64,000 nucleotides of DNA. Origin: Sporosarcina sp. ACRSM. GTDB taxonomy: Bacteria > Bacillota > Bacilli > Bacillales_A > Planococcaceae. The position numbers and the translations under genes are program-made. Location: NCBI RefSeq assembly GCF_022346545.1, contig NZ_JAKRNU010000002.1, forward strand, positions 186,001-250,000. Direction: 5' to 3'. Positions 17,210 through 26,141 of the stretch are shown here, one piece after another. The notes below the pieces were generated by a model that was given only the letters and a program-made list of their open reading frames with translations, was not told the origin of the DNA and searched no databases. How positions within the stretch are numbered: the first letter of the stretch is position 1; every line of letters starts with the position of its first letter.

Positions 17210-17647
17210 TTATTTCAAAGAAACTTTCCCTTGCACTTCAATGACCACACCAGCTTTTTTCAACAAATTCCCGACTTCACAACTTTTATCTGCTCCTTCT
17301 ATCGCTCTTTCTGCAGATTGTACGTGATCTTCTGTGGCATCCGCAGCTAAAACGATTTGTGGAGCATGCGCAATGTTAAACCCTGTATTGGATACAGAAG
17401 CTGCAGTATTTATTGTAAGTTCCACTACAGGTAGTTTTCTAGTTTCGAGCATATAAGTAAGCGTTGCGATATAACAAGTTGTTGCTGAAGAAACGAGCAG
17501 CTCTTTTGGATCTGTCCCGTTCCCACTACCACCTAAAGCTGTCGGAATAGCAACGTCCGTTTCTAGATAATCCGCTGTAAGTGTACCTTTTCCAGTTTTT
17601 CCACCATTCCAAACAATATTCAAATTTGTTTTTAATTCAGCCATCAT
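17210..17647 (-). CDS. OsmC family protein
   Basis: The 145-residue protein matches the OsmC/Ohr fold: DYLETDVAIPTALGGSGNGTDPKELL, a first cysteine in SSATTCYIATLTYMLE (about residue 58) and a second in DKSCEVGNLLKKAG (about 126). OsmC-like enzymes reduce hydroperoxides or handle thiol/persulfide species; in this island the latter is plausible. GGAGG lies 7 bp before the ATG at 17647. An operator box of the CstR type lies 47 bp upstream. Confidence 0.9.
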   Translation of the reverse strand: MMAELKTNLNIVWNGGKTGKGTLTADYLETDVAIPTALGGSGNGTDPKELLVSSATTCYIATLTYMLETRKLPVVELTINTAASVSNTGFNIAHAPQIVLAADATEDHVQSAERAIEGADKSCEVGNLLKKAGVVIEVQGKVSLK

Positions 17648-17693
17648 TAACAATCCTCCAGTAATTTAATAATATTAACTTTATCAAGGTTTC

Positions 17694-17711
17694 AATACCC
17701 ATGTAGGTATT
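17694..17711. promoter_or_regulatory. CstR-type box upstream of the OsmC gene
   Basis: AATACCCATGTAGGTATT is an imperfect palindrome of the ATACC-N-GGTAT type. On the minus strand it is followed by TTGAAA, so it lies next to a plausible promoter. Confidence 0.65.
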
Positions 17712-17735
17712 AAAACCTTCAAAAAAATCACCTTA

Positions 17736-18101
17736 CTACCCTCTCCAAGTAAGCATGCCGCCTTTTACATTTGTCACTTTTGCAAATCCTAATTTCTTCA
17801 ATATCTTACTCGCATTTTTGCTCCTCATCCCACTTTGACAAATGACAATCACTTCTTTATCCTTTGAAAGCTCCTGATCCGCTTTTTGAGAAAGTTGGTT
17901 GAGAGGGATATTTTTAAAGCCTTTGATATGATTTCCTTTGAATTCACCCGGTGTTCGGACATCGACAAATTGCTTTTCCTTGCTTTGTAACTCTTCTTTT
18001 AAATCAGTTGTTGAGATATGCCGCACACCTTTTGTAGGGAGAACACGCTGTAAGATGAAAAACAGGAAAAGTGCAATAATGACATAATTGAAAAATTCCA
18101 A
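17736..18101 (-). CDS. Membrane-anchored rhodanese-like sulfurtransferase
   Basis: An N-terminal hydrophobic anchor (NYVIIALFLFFILQ) is followed by a single rhodanese domain with VDVRTPGEFKGNHIKG and the active-site Cys in VICQSGMRSKNA (about residue 90), ending GGMLTW. It would carry sulfane sulfur near the membrane. The frame opens with GTG at 18113, but GAGGTGGAG is then the ribosome binding site of a TTG at 18101, which I prefer. Two CstR-type boxes and a promoter precede it. Confidence 0.9.
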   Translation of the reverse strand: MEFFNYVIIALFLFFILQRVLPTKGVRHISTTDLKEELQSKEKQFVDVRTPGEFKGNHIKGFKNIPLNQLSQKADQELSKDKEVIVICQSGMRSKNASKILKKLGFAKVTNVKGGMLTWRG

Positions 18102-18119
18102 ATCTAACTCCACCTCTCT

Positions 18120-18135
18120 ATACCCATATAGGTAT
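18120..18135. promoter_or_regulatory. CstR-type box just upstream of the rhodanese gene
   Basis: ATACCCATATAGGTAT is a near-perfect palindrome lying directly before the ribosome binding site, in the 5' leader of the transcript from the promoter at 18198-18226. Confidence 0.65.
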
Positions 18136-18184
18136 TTATATAATTAAAAAAATTAACCTTTTTATCCAGAACTTCTTTTACCGC

Positions 18185-18226
18185 TACCCCTACAGGTATA
18201 TTAATAGCTGAAAAGAAAGCTGTCAA
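18185..18226 (-). promoter_or_regulatory. Promoter and CstR-type box for the membrane rhodanese
   Basis: On the minus strand TTGACA (18226-18221) and TAATAT (18203-18198) are 17 bp apart. The box TACCCCTACAGGTATA (18185-18200) overlaps the -10 and start region. Confidence 0.7.
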
Positions 18227-18237
18227 CCATTAGATTC

Positions 18238-18498
18238 TTATCTGCTTTTTACAAGCAAGTTGACAGCTTCCTTAATGAGTTCGTCCGTTTTGACCCCATT
18301 TTGTTCAGCCTCTTGAACACATTCAACTAAGTTGGAACTGACAATCACCCCTATTGTTCGATCTACTGCGGAGCGAACAGCGGATAACTGCGTAATGACC
18401 TCTTTACAATCTTTGTCTTCTTCCATCATCTTCAAGATTCCACGAAGTTGCCCTTCCATGCGCTTGACTCTGTTTTTCATTTGATCATTGTATTCCAT
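18238..18498 (-). CDS. cstR: CsoR-family persulfide sensor, CstR-like
   Basis: The 86-residue all-helical repressor belongs to the CsoR/RcnR family. It keeps the two cysteines used for sensing (Cys31 and Cys60), but the histidine that completes the copper site in CsoR is Asn56 here. That substitution is the hallmark of CstR, which forms di- to tetrasulfide bridges between these cysteines with persulfides and then releases DNA. Neighbouring sulfurtransferase and persulfide dioxygenase genes and boxes in their promoters agree. GGAGGTGAATACTC precedes the ATG. Confidence 0.92.
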   Translation of the reverse strand: MEYNDQMKNRVKRMEGQLRGILKMMEEDKDCKEVITQLSAVRSAVDRTIGVIVSSNLVECVQEAEQNGVKTDELIKEAVNLLVKSR

Positions 18499-18597
18499 GA
18501 GTATTCACCTCCACTATGCTGTTATTCTTGATGAGATTTACAATCAGTTCATAAAAAATAGCATTTTATATTTTATGCATCAAAAAAGCCTAACACC

Positions 18598-18626
18598 ATT
18601 TTATACCCTTGCAGGTATATTGTCAA
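18598..18626 (-). promoter_or_regulatory. cstR promoter with operator in the spacer
   Basis: TTGACA (18626-18621) and TAAAAT (18603-18598) on the minus strand are 17 bp apart. The box TATACCCTTGCAGGTATA (18602-18619) fills the spacer, so CstR bound here would block its own transcription. Confidence 0.8.
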
Positions 18627-18698
18627 CTTCGGACACTGAAGCTGCTCACAATGGTTGATGTGTATGAAGTTGAAATCCCCCATTCTTATCAAAATGCA

Positions 18699-19109
18699 TT
18701 ATTTATTAATGACAATCGACAACTTATAGTTCACGTGCTTATTTAAATCTTCTAGGAATTGATCCAGTTCTGCATTGGATGGAAATTTGCATTCGAGAAG
18801 ATAACAACCATCTCCACTGATTTTATAGTTGTGAATTACATAGGGTTCTTGTGTTTTTAAGAATGACAGATACGGTTGATGGTAAGTGCCTTCTGTCATG
18901 ATCGTAATAAAAGCATGCGTAACATACCCTAACTTGTCTTGATTAACTTGGATGGTATACCCCTCTATCACTCCGTTATCCTCTAGTTTTGCAACTCTCG
19001 CCGAAGTGGCTTGTCCGGTCAAATGGACTTTCTCACCTAATTCTTTCATTGTAATCCGGCTGTTTTTAGCTAGTTCATCTAAGATAAGCAGATCCGTGTC
19101 ATCCAACAT
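18699..19109 (-). CDS. Lrp/AsnC family regulator (module copy 1)
   Basis: The 136-residue protein has the Lrp helix-turn-helix (LDELAKNSRITMKELGEKVHLTGQATSARVAKLEDNGVI) and a C-terminal effector domain starting near residue 60. The start at 19109 is chosen because AAAGGA lies 10 bp upstream; the frame itself opens at a TTG 18 bp earlier. It is divergent from an MBL-fold hydrolase gene. A very similar regulator, in the same divergent arrangement, is at 34623. Confidence 0.9.
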   Translation of the reverse strand: MLDDTDLLILDELAKNSRITMKELGEKVHLTGQATSARVAKLEDNGVIEGYTIQVNQDKLGYVTHAFITIMTEGTYHQPYLSFLKTQEPYVIHNYKISGDGCYLLECKFPSNAELDQFLEDLNKHVNYKLSIVINK

Positions 19110-19228
19110 TTTTTCAAATCCTTTCAATAATCAAGTCAAACTGTAAAAAGACTTGATTTTTCCTCTGTATCACCTAATTGCCCATAGTATAAACTATACC
19201 TGAATCAAAGGAAAGAGGAGATGTTATT

Positions 19229-20008
19229 ATGGATATTCAACTTATTCGAAATGCTACACTCGTAGTACAATATGCTGGGAAAAAGTTTTTAATTGATCCT
19301 ATGTTAGCAGAGAAAGGAGCTTATCCACCTTTCGGACCTCAAGGAGGATTTCCCCCTGCACCAAGACAAGATCAAAACAATCCTTTAGTTGGCCTTCCAA
19401 CGTCTATTGATAATATCGTGTCCAATCTTGACGCTGTCATTGTCACTCATCTCCATTTAGACCACTGGGATGATGCGGCTATAGAAGCATTGCCAAAAGA
19501 TATTCAATTGTTTGTACAAAATGATGAGGATGCATCAGTCATTCAAAACGCTGGTTTCACCAATATTGAGATTTTACAAGAGAATACAGTGTTTGAAGGC
19601 ATCCAATTCATTAAAACAAAGGGTGAACATGGGAGAGGCCCACTAGTAGAACTTGCGGGACAAGTGTGTGGTGTTGTCTTCAAGCACCCTGATGAAAAAA
19701 CGTTATATCTAGCTGGAGATACGGTTTGGTATGCTGCTGTTCAAGAAGTGATCGAATCACATAAACCAGAAGTCATTGTGGTCAATGGTGGAGACAATCA
19801 ATTTTTGGAAGGCGGTTCACTCGTCATGGGGAAAGAGGATATCTATGAAGTGTATAAAGCGTCCCCAAATGCAAAAATTATTTCAACCCATATGGAAGCG
19901 GTCAATCACTGGACATTATCAAGAGAAGAATTAAGAAACTTTACGAATGAAAAAGGGATTTCTTCTAATGTATTAGTGCCAGATGACGGCGAATCTTACA
20001 CATTTTAA
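19229..20008 (+). CDS. MBL-fold metal-dependent hydrolase, UPF0173/UlaG-like (module copy 1)
   Basis: The 259-residue protein has an MBL fold with the metal-binding sequence VTHLHLDHWDD near residue 72, GDTVW, VVNGGDNQ and STHMEAVNHW. It resembles UlaG/UPF0173-type hydrolases whose substrates are mostly unknown. GAAAGAGGAGATGTT precedes the ATG. It faces away from the Lrp-type gene and is probably its target. The paralogue at 33679 lacks a short segment (GPQGGFPPAPR region, residues 35-45) but is otherwise closely similar. Confidence 0.88.
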   Translation: MDIQLIRNATLVVQYAGKKFLIDPMLAEKGAYPPFGPQGGFPPAPRQDQNNPLVGLPTSIDNIVSNLDAVIVTHLHLDHWDDAAIEALPKDIQLFVQNDEDASVIQNAGFTNIEILQENTVFEGIQFIKTKGEHGRGPLVELAGQVCGVVFKHPDEKTLYLAGDTVWYAAVQEVIESHKPEVIVVNGGDNQFLEGGSLVMGKEDIYEVYKASPNAKIISTHMEAVNHWTLSREELRNFTNEKGISSNVLVPDDGESYTF

Positions 20009-20013
20009 GCATG

Positions 20014-20050
20014 AAACAGACAGAAAAAACAACATTTCTGTCTGTTTTTT
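20014..20050 (+). terminator. Terminator of the MBL hydrolase gene
   Basis: AAACAGACAGAAA and TTTCTGTCTGTTTTTT form a strong stem with a terminal T-run directly after the stop codon. Confidence 0.9.
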
Positions 20051-20079
20051 ATTTTGATACTGTCATGGGCTTCAATCAA

Positions 20080-20859
20080 CTACACCAAAATATCAAACCA
20101 AATCTTCACTGCCGTACCTGCAATCAGAATTGCTAAAATAACTTGTAAAACTTTTGTATCCATGTTCTTACCGGCTTTCGCTCCAAGCGGCGCTGCGAGC
20201 AGGCTTGCCACAATCATAATAATGGCTGGCCAATAAGCCACTTGACCAGTAACGAGTTTACCTACACTCCCTCCGCTTGAAGAAATAAACGTAACGGCTA
20301 GACTTGTTACAATCGTCATTCGTGTTGGTATATGCAGGACGGTCAACATGATCGGTACGAGTAGGAATCCGCCTGCGGCACCGACTATACCAGATGCGAT
20401 TCCTACTATTAAAGCTAAGATGGTTGCGATTGGCTTATTAAATGTCACTTCATTTAGCGGGATATCATCTACTGGCTTTTTCGGTACAAACATCATCACT
20501 GCAGCAATGACGGCAAGAATACCATATACGACATTCACCGCTTGTTCTGATAAATAGCTAGAGCCATAACTACCAAGTAAACTCCCAAGTAAGATGGCTC
20601 CTCCCATATAAATGATGAGTGGTTTGTTCAGATAGCCGCCTTTTCGGTATGCCCAGACTCCGGCAAGGGAAGCAAACAGTACTTGTACCGCACTGATACC
20701 TGATACCTCATGGGCTGTAAAGGCTACAAGGCCGAACATGGGAGGTATATATAACAGCATTGGATATTTAATGATCGAACCACCAACACCTAACATACCG
20801 GATAAAAAAGAGCCGATAAATCCAATAGCAAATACGACGATGATAAATGTTAAATCCAT
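20080..20859 (-). CDS. TauE/SafE family sulfite or sulfonate exporter
   Basis: This 259-residue membrane protein has about eight hydrophobic segments and the family signature GFIGSFLSGMLGVGGSIIKYP near residue 16, repeated as GIASGIVGAAGGFLLVP near 155. TauE proteins export sulfite, sulfoacetate or thiosulfate. Being downstream of TusA, persulfide dioxygenase and DsrE genes, it probably removes the sulfite those enzymes produce, as TauE does in the staphylococcal cst locus. AAGGG precedes the ATG. It is the last gene of the sulfur operon starting at 23341. Confidence 0.9.
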   Translation of the reverse strand: MDLTFIIVVFAIGFIGSFLSGMLGVGGSIIKYPMLLYIPPMFGLVAFTAHEVSGISAVQVLFASLAGVWAYRKGGYLNKPLIIYMGGAILLGSLLGSYGSSYLSEQAVNVVYGILAVIAAVMMFVPKKPVDDIPLNEVTFNKPIATILALIVGIASGIVGAAGGFLLVPIMLTVLHIPTRMTIVTSLAVTFISSSGGSVGKLVTGQVAYWPAIIMIVASLLAAPLGAKAGKNMDTKVLQVILAILIAGTAVKIWFDILV

Positions 20860-20922
20860 GGATTACCCTTCTTTCCAAAGTAAAATAGCGAGTATTGATA
20901 GCTACTCGCTATTTGATTTTCA

Positions 20923-21150
20923 TTATGCTTTTTGAATATAGAAATAGAGCACGTCTTCTTCTGTTTTTTGCTCTACTATCGTGTGGCCACCCGATTTTGC
21001 CCATGCCGGGATATCACTTAGCGCACCTTTGTCCGTTGCCAGCACTTCAAGTACTTCACCGGAGTTCATCGTATCCATCGCTTTTTTTGTTCTAACGACC
21101 GGCATTGGACATGCAAGTCCTTTTGCATCTAGTGTTTTTGTAATGTTCAT
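20923..21150 (-). CDS. tusA: TusA family sulfurtransferase
   Basis: The 75-residue protein is a stand-alone TusA: LDAKGLACPMPVVRTKKAM holds the persulfide-carrying Cys in the CPMP motif near residue 14. TusA hands sulfane sulfur between partners. I chose the ATG at 21150 because AAAGGAG lies 8 bp before it; the longer frame starts with that same ribosome binding site inside. It follows MBL-rhodanese copy 2 and precedes tauE. Confidence 0.92.
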   Translation of the reverse strand: MNITKTLDAKGLACPMPVVRTKKAMDTMNSGEVLEVLATDKGALSDIPAWAKSGGHTIVEQKTEEDVLYFYIQKA

Positions 21151-21173
21151 GTGAATGACTCCTTTATTCATTT

Positions 21174-22301
21174 TTATCGAACCGCACAGCGATTCGGTCC
21201 AATTTCCATTTCGGTTTGTTCATCATTGTCAGGATTGATTTTACCCATATTGACTTGACGGATTTGTTCGTACGCATTTGGTTGTGGGGGTAAGTTATCT
21301 GACACCGTACGACGGAATTCTTCTTCGTCATCGATGTTCAGCCCATGATTTTCTTTAAATAGATCACCAAGACGTCTTGCTACCGTTCCATCTTCATTCA
21401 ATTCATCAATGATCATGAAATGTGCAGGTAATACGACCAGGTCTTCTGCCAGTTCACGGTAACCGGAATATAATGTTTCGCGTAAATCCCCTACCCAATC
21501 TTCCGCTAGCCCCGCTAGGTCTGGACGACCGATGGAGTCAATAAACAAAATATCTCCTGTTAGTAAAAATTGAGCATCAATAATAAATGATGTAGAACCA
21601 ATCGTATGACCAGGTGAGTACAGTGCATTTACATCAATTTGAGATGCACCGATTTTCACGTTTAGGTCATCCGTGAGTGGCGTGTAATCAAACACCACTT
21701 CTGTCGCGTCTTTTGGTGGTAAATAGTAAGTTGCGCCTGTTTCGGTTGCGATGTGACGTCCACCTGAAATATGGTCTGCGTGTAAGTGTGTGTCAAACAC
21801 ATGCTTGATTTCTACACCTTTTTCTTTTGCAAAGTTTATGAATACATCCGTGAAACGGACTGCATCAATAATTGCTGCTTCTCCTCCGGAAATCACCATA
21901 TAGGATAGGCAACCTTTACCTAGACGAACAAATTGGTAAAGTTCACCGCCATTTTTTAAGTCAGCCACTTTTATTGGTTCTAAGTAGCTGCTCCAAGATT
22001 TCATACCACCTTCAAGGTAGGCCACTTCACGACCAGCTTCAGATAGCATTTCTGCTACCATGATAGAAGACCCTTCTTTCGCACAGACGACTAGGACATC
22101 TTTATCCGTCGGAAGTTTCGATAGAATTTCTTCCACACCATCTAATAATTCAAAGTAAGGAATATTTAAATACTCAAATTTATGCCCTTCAATTTTCCAA
22201 TCTTCAAACGCATCTCCGTTACGTACGTCTAAAATAAATAGTTCTTCGTTATCAATTACTTTTCGAGCAACTTGTGCTGCTGTCCATTTGTTTACAGTCA
22301 T
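21174..22301 (-). CDS. Rhodanese-MBL fold fusion, persulfide dioxygenase-like (copy 2)
   Basis: A 375-residue paralogue of the protein at 16016, with the same order: rhodanese domain (Cys73 in VVCAKEGSS) then MBL domain ([20 protein letters not shown]) and the ending NRCAVR. It is predicted to oxidise persulfides to sulfite. It lies in the operon DsrE/TusA-rhodanese upstream and TusA/TauE downstream. Its ribosome binding site AGGGGGG is part of a CstR-type box (22309-22324), an unusual overlap. Confidence 0.92.
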   Translation of the reverse strand: MTVNKWTAAQVARKVIDNEELFILDVRNGDAFEDWKIEGHKFEYLNIPYFELLDGVEEILSKLPTDKDVLVVCAKEGSSIMVAEMLSEAGREVAYLEGGMKSWSSYLEPIKVADLKNGGELYQFVRLGKGCLSYMVISGGEAAIIDAVRFTDVFINFAKEKGVEIKHVFDTHLHADHISGGRHIATETGATYYLPPKDATEVVFDYTPLTDDLNVKIGASQIDVNALYSPGHTIGSTSFIIDAQFLLTGDILFIDSIGRPDLAGLAEDWVGDLRETLYSGYRELAEDLVVLPAHFMIIDELNEDGTVARRLGDLFKENHGLNIDDEEEFRRTVSDNLPPQPNAYEQIRQVNMGKINPDNDEQTEMEIGPNRCAVR

Positions 22302-22308
22302 CTTCTCT

Positions 22309-22324
22309 TACCCCCCTAGGTATA
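22309..22324. promoter_or_regulatory. CstR-type box overlapping the ribosome binding site of MBL-rhodanese copy 2
   Basis: TACCCCCCTAGGTATA matches the box consensus; on the minus strand its G-tract doubles as the Shine-Dalgarno sequence. TAATAT at 22328-22323 could be the -10 of an internal promoter, but I see no good -35. Confidence 0.6.
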
Positions 22325-22341
22325 TTAGTGTCGATTTTTTT

Positions 22342-22366
22342 GCAGTGAGGGAAGTTCCCCCACTGC
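22342..22366. other. Intra-operon hairpin between DsrE and MBL-rhodanese genes
   Basis: GCAGTGAGGG and CCCCACTGC form a stable stem. On the minus strand it is followed by A-residues, not T, so it is more likely an mRNA-stabilising or processing structure than a terminator. Confidence 0.45.
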
Positions 22367-22381
22367 ATGAAGTTTTTCTGA

Positions 22382-22780
22382 TTAGAATGTTAATGTTGGC
22401 GCCGCATCTTTAGCGAACTCTAGGAATGTTACGGCTCCACCCACTTCGATTCCATCCACGAAATCTTCTTTGGTTAGCCCCATCACATCCATTGTCATTT
22501 GACAAGCAATAAATTTCACACCAAGATCTTGCGCAATTTCTACGAGTTGTGGAATGCTGGGAACATTCGCTTTTTCAAAGCCTTCGGCGAAATGTTCCTT
22601 TCCAGCTGGCATTTCTAATGTATGCATGGCTTGCTTGTGAATTAAGTTCAACCCTTCAAACGTGAAGAAGATTTGTACCTCTTTTTCTGAAGCTGCTGCT
22701 GCCGTTGCGATATTGAATACTTTGTAAGCATCAAACATTCCACCGTTTGCTGCAATAATAGCTACTTTTTCTGACATCAT
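22382..22780 (-). CDS. DsrE/DsrF-like sulfur relay protein (DsrE2 type)
   Basis: The 132-residue protein starts KVAIIAANGGMFDAYKVFNIA and carries a conserved Cys in VKFIACQMTMDVMG (about residue 93), as in DsrE2-type proteins that pass sulfane sulfur with TusA and rhodanese. GGAGG lies 5 bp before ATG at 22780 (a second ATG follows directly). It is the second gene of the operon beginning with the TusA-rhodanese fusion, 9 bp downstream of it. Confidence 0.9.
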   Translation of the reverse strand: MMSEKVAIIAANGGMFDAYKVFNIATAAAASEKEVQIFFTFEGLNLIHKQAMHTLEMPAGKEHFAEGFEKANVPSIPQLVEIAQDLGVKFIACQMTMDVMGLTKEDFVDGIEVGGAVTFLEFAKDAAPTLTF

Positions 22781-22789
22781 CAATTCCTC

Positions 22790-23341
22790 CTAGATTTCTT
22801 TTGTTAGGTTGCCGTTCCACTCATTCATACCTGGTAAAACGTTATAAACTTTTGTAAAGCCGTTAGTTGCTAAAAGTTGTGCTGCCAAATCTGAGCGATT
22901 GCCTGTACGGCAAATCACATAAATTTCTTGTTCTTTATTCAATTCCGCAAGACGAGATTCTAATTCTCCCATCGGAATGGATTTGGCACCTTCAATATGC
23001 CCAAACGCATATTCAGCTGCTTCACGTACGTCTAAAATCAAACCGTTCTGTGATTGAAGTTCTTCAAGTGAAATCGTTTGTTCAAAGGCCTTTTTCACTC
23101 CTGGCTCATTAGAACCTTTGCGAATGTAATGATAAAGAACATCGCCTTCTTCCACTGTACCTAAATATTGATGTCCGACAGTACTTGCCCAAGCAGTTAA
23201 ATCAGCTTTTGACCCTCTATCTGTCGCTTGAATTTCTAATACTTGGCCTTCTTCGAGATCGCTGATTGTTTTTTTGGTTTTTACAACCGGCATTGGACAG
23301 GCTAAACCTTTTGCATCTAATTGCATATTAGCTAGAATCAT
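22790..23341 (-). CDS. TusA-rhodanese fusion sulfurtransferase
   Basis: A 183-residue two-domain protein. Residues 6-78 are a TusA domain (LDAKGLACPMPVVKTKKTI); residues 90-180 are a rhodanese domain (LILDVREAAEYAFGHIEGA, active-site Cys in VICRTGNRSDLA). Fusing donor and carrier suggests direct persulfide transfer between the two cysteines; functionally it recalls CstA of staphylococci. It is the first gene of the operon, behind GGGAGGTAG, and is preceded by two CstR-type boxes and a promoter. Confidence 0.92.
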   Translation of the reverse strand: MILANMQLDAKGLACPMPVVKTKKTISDLEEGQVLEIQATDRGSKADLTAWASTVGHQYLGTVEEGDVLYHYIRKGSNEPGVKKAFEQTISLEELQSQNGLILDVREAAEYAFGHIEGAKSIPMGELESRLAELNKEQEIYVICRTGNRSDLAAQLLATNGFTKVYNVLPGMNEWNGNLTKEI

Positions 23342-23388
23342 ACCGCTACCTCCCTTAGATGATTAATTATCGTGACAACATCTTTACC

Positions 23389-23406
23389 TATACCCGCATA
23401 GGTATA
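23389..23406. promoter_or_regulatory. CstR-type box in the leader of the sulfur operon
   Basis: TATACCCGCATAGGTATA is a near-perfect palindrome about 50 bp before the TusA-rhodanese start and downstream of the main promoter, so it could act as a second, roadblock-type operator. Confidence 0.7.
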
Positions 23407-23506
23407 ATTTACGGTAATAAAATAGTCGTTTCTGGATAACGACTGTTTGCTTGATGCTTTATAAGATTCTCGCTACTTTCAATCATGAGAATCGATCACA
23501 AGACTT

Positions 23507-23535
23507 ATATTATACCCCTACGGGTAATAAGTCAA
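23507..23535 (-). promoter_or_regulatory. Main promoter of the sulfur operon with CstR-type box in the spacer
   Basis: On the minus strand TTGACT (23535-23530) and TAATAT (23512-23507) are 17 bp apart and the spacer consists of the box TTACCCGTAGGGGTA. This is the same layout as the cstR promoter. Confidence 0.8.
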
Positions 23536-23583
23536 CTCATTAATTTGAGTAATGATCACATTTCAGCAGTTGAGGGATAAAAA

Positions 23584-23625
23584 GAAGAATCCATTTTGAA
23601 AAAGCTTGCTCAAAATGGATTCTTA
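23584..23625 (-). terminator. Terminator of the mnmA-ccdA transcript
   Basis: AAGAATCCATTTTGA and TCAAAATGGATTCTT form a 15-bp stem followed on the minus strand by CTTTTTATC, just after the CcdA stop codon. It separates this transcript from the CstR-controlled operon. Confidence 0.9.
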
Positions 23626-23631
23626 AAATGA

Positions 23632-24351
23632 CTAAAATCCTTGGAAATCTCCGAAGATCGGTTGAATTAATGAATTGATAAATGTAAGTTTATCAAAAAA
23701 CAGGATCATTCCCATTGCAATCATAATTCCACCGCCTACTTTCATTACGGAGCCACTGTATTTTTTTATCCAAGCGAATTTAGTAATGAAAAATGCCATG
23801 AATAGAAAAGGAATACTAAAACCTAAAACATAAGCTGCCATATACCATAGACCCTGTGAGGGATTTGCACCTACAAGTGTTAATGTAGCCGCTAAAATCG
23901 GGCCCATACAAGGTGTCCAGCCTAATGCAAAAGCTAGTCCAATCAGTACTGAACCTAAATAGCCGGCGGGTTTATTTTTAATATGCAGTTTATGCTCCTT
24001 CATCAAAAATTTTGGTTGGAGTAACCCAATCGTAATCAATCCAAAGATCACCATTAAGATAGCACCAATTTGCCGAATTAAACTTCCATATTGAAAGTAC
24101 CAATTCTCTAATAAACTCGCGCTTCCCGCTGTTCCGAAACCGAACACTAAATAAATGATTGAAAAGCCAACTAAAAAGAATAATGTATGCAAAATTGCTT
24201 TTCGCTGCCCTTTTAATTCACCCATTTGTATTTCTGCTACACTCATTCCCGTAATATACGATAAAAATGCAGGATAAAGTGGAAATACACAAGGGGATAT
24301 GAAAGTTAACGCACCTGCACTGAATGACAGTAAAATAGAAATGTCCGCCAT
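23632..24351 (-). CDS. CcdA-type thiol-disulfide transmembrane protein (copy 2)
   Basis: The 239-residue membrane protein has the CcdA redox cysteines in FISPCVFPLYPAFLSYITG and GWTPCMGPILAA and about six membrane segments. It lies 16 bp after mnmA, and GGAGGG in front of the ATG at 24351 marks the start. No thioredoxin-like partner is adjacent, unlike copy 1 at 13488, so its electron acceptor is unknown; in this setting it could reduce extracytoplasmic sulfur-transfer proteins. Confidence 0.9.
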   Translation of the reverse strand: MADISILLSFSAGALTFISPCVFPLYPAFLSYITGMSVAEIQMGELKGQRKAILHTLFFLVGFSIIYLVFGFGTAGSASLLENWYFQYGSLIRQIGAILMVIFGLITIGLLQPKFLMKEHKLHIKNKPAGYLGSVLIGLAFALGWTPCMGPILAATLTLVGANPSQGLWYMAAYVLGFSIPFLFMAFFITKFAWIKKYSGSVMKVGGGIMIAMGMILFFDKLTFINSLIQPIFGDFQGF

Positions 24352-24367
24352 CAACGTTCCCTCCATT

Positions 24368-25489
<1,122 letters not shown>

Positions 25490-25549
25490 TCATCCTATCT
25501 TTTGATCACAAGTCCATCATGTAATTAACCGACCTGATCCATCTCTTGT

Positions 25550-26092
25550 TTATTCAATAATTTCCGTATGGAAACAGCGCTCCATATGATTTAGCATCGT
25601 TTCTCCAAGTTCAGTGAACGTGGCTATACCTCGTTTATGAATGGCCGTTTTGAATCCTTCTGCATCTGCCCCCGCAACGGTTAAAAAGTCACAAATATCC
25701 GTCGTCACTCCGACAGTATGAACCTTTTCTACCCCTGAATTTCGTAACGTATCGGCTAGATCTGTTTTGAAGAATGCATTATAGTTCGTTTTAGGCGAAT
25801 AAATCAAATTCTTATTCTCTTGATGACTTTCAAACCAATCGTATAATTCTCCATACAATTGTTGTCCTTCTGTCCCCACAATATTATGTGGCGGCCATAA
25901 TTCAAAGTGCGGGTCATCTGGTTGGTGTGCATCCATCGATACGACAACGAGATCTCCCCCCGCTAAAAACGTCGTTGCCAAATCCTTAATATAAGGCACA
26001 ATGTCTTGAGCTGGCTTACCAACCGTCAATGTTCCATTATCTGCTACAAAATCATTGCTCATATCCACAATCAATAAAGCTTCTTTTGTCAT
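25550..26092 (-). CDS. pncA: Nicotinamidase-type cysteine hydrolase
   Basis: The 180-residue isochorismatase-fold protein has the catalytic Asp in LLIVDMSNDFV (residue 9), Lys in the middle and the nucleophile Cys in VGVTTDICDFLTVAGAD (about 131), with the metal-binding segment MDAHQPDDPHF. Together with the pncB gene 49 bp upstream, this supports conversion of nicotinamide to nicotinate. GGAG lies 10 bp before the ATG. It probably ends the NAD operon, although mnmA and ccdA follow without a visible terminator. Confidence 0.9.
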   Translation of the reverse strand: MTKEALLIVDMSNDFVADNGTLTVGKPAQDIVPYIKDLATTFLAGGDLVVVSMDAHQPDDPHFELWPPHNIVGTEGQQLYGELYDWFESHQENKNLIYSPKTNYNAFFKTDLADTLRNSGVEKVHTVGVTTDICDFLTVAGADAEGFKTAIHKRGIATFTELGETMLNHMERCFHTEIIE

Positions 26093-26141
26093 TTAAAGTC
26101 AACTCCAAACAGTAATGTTATTGATCAATTTTCTTGCTATA

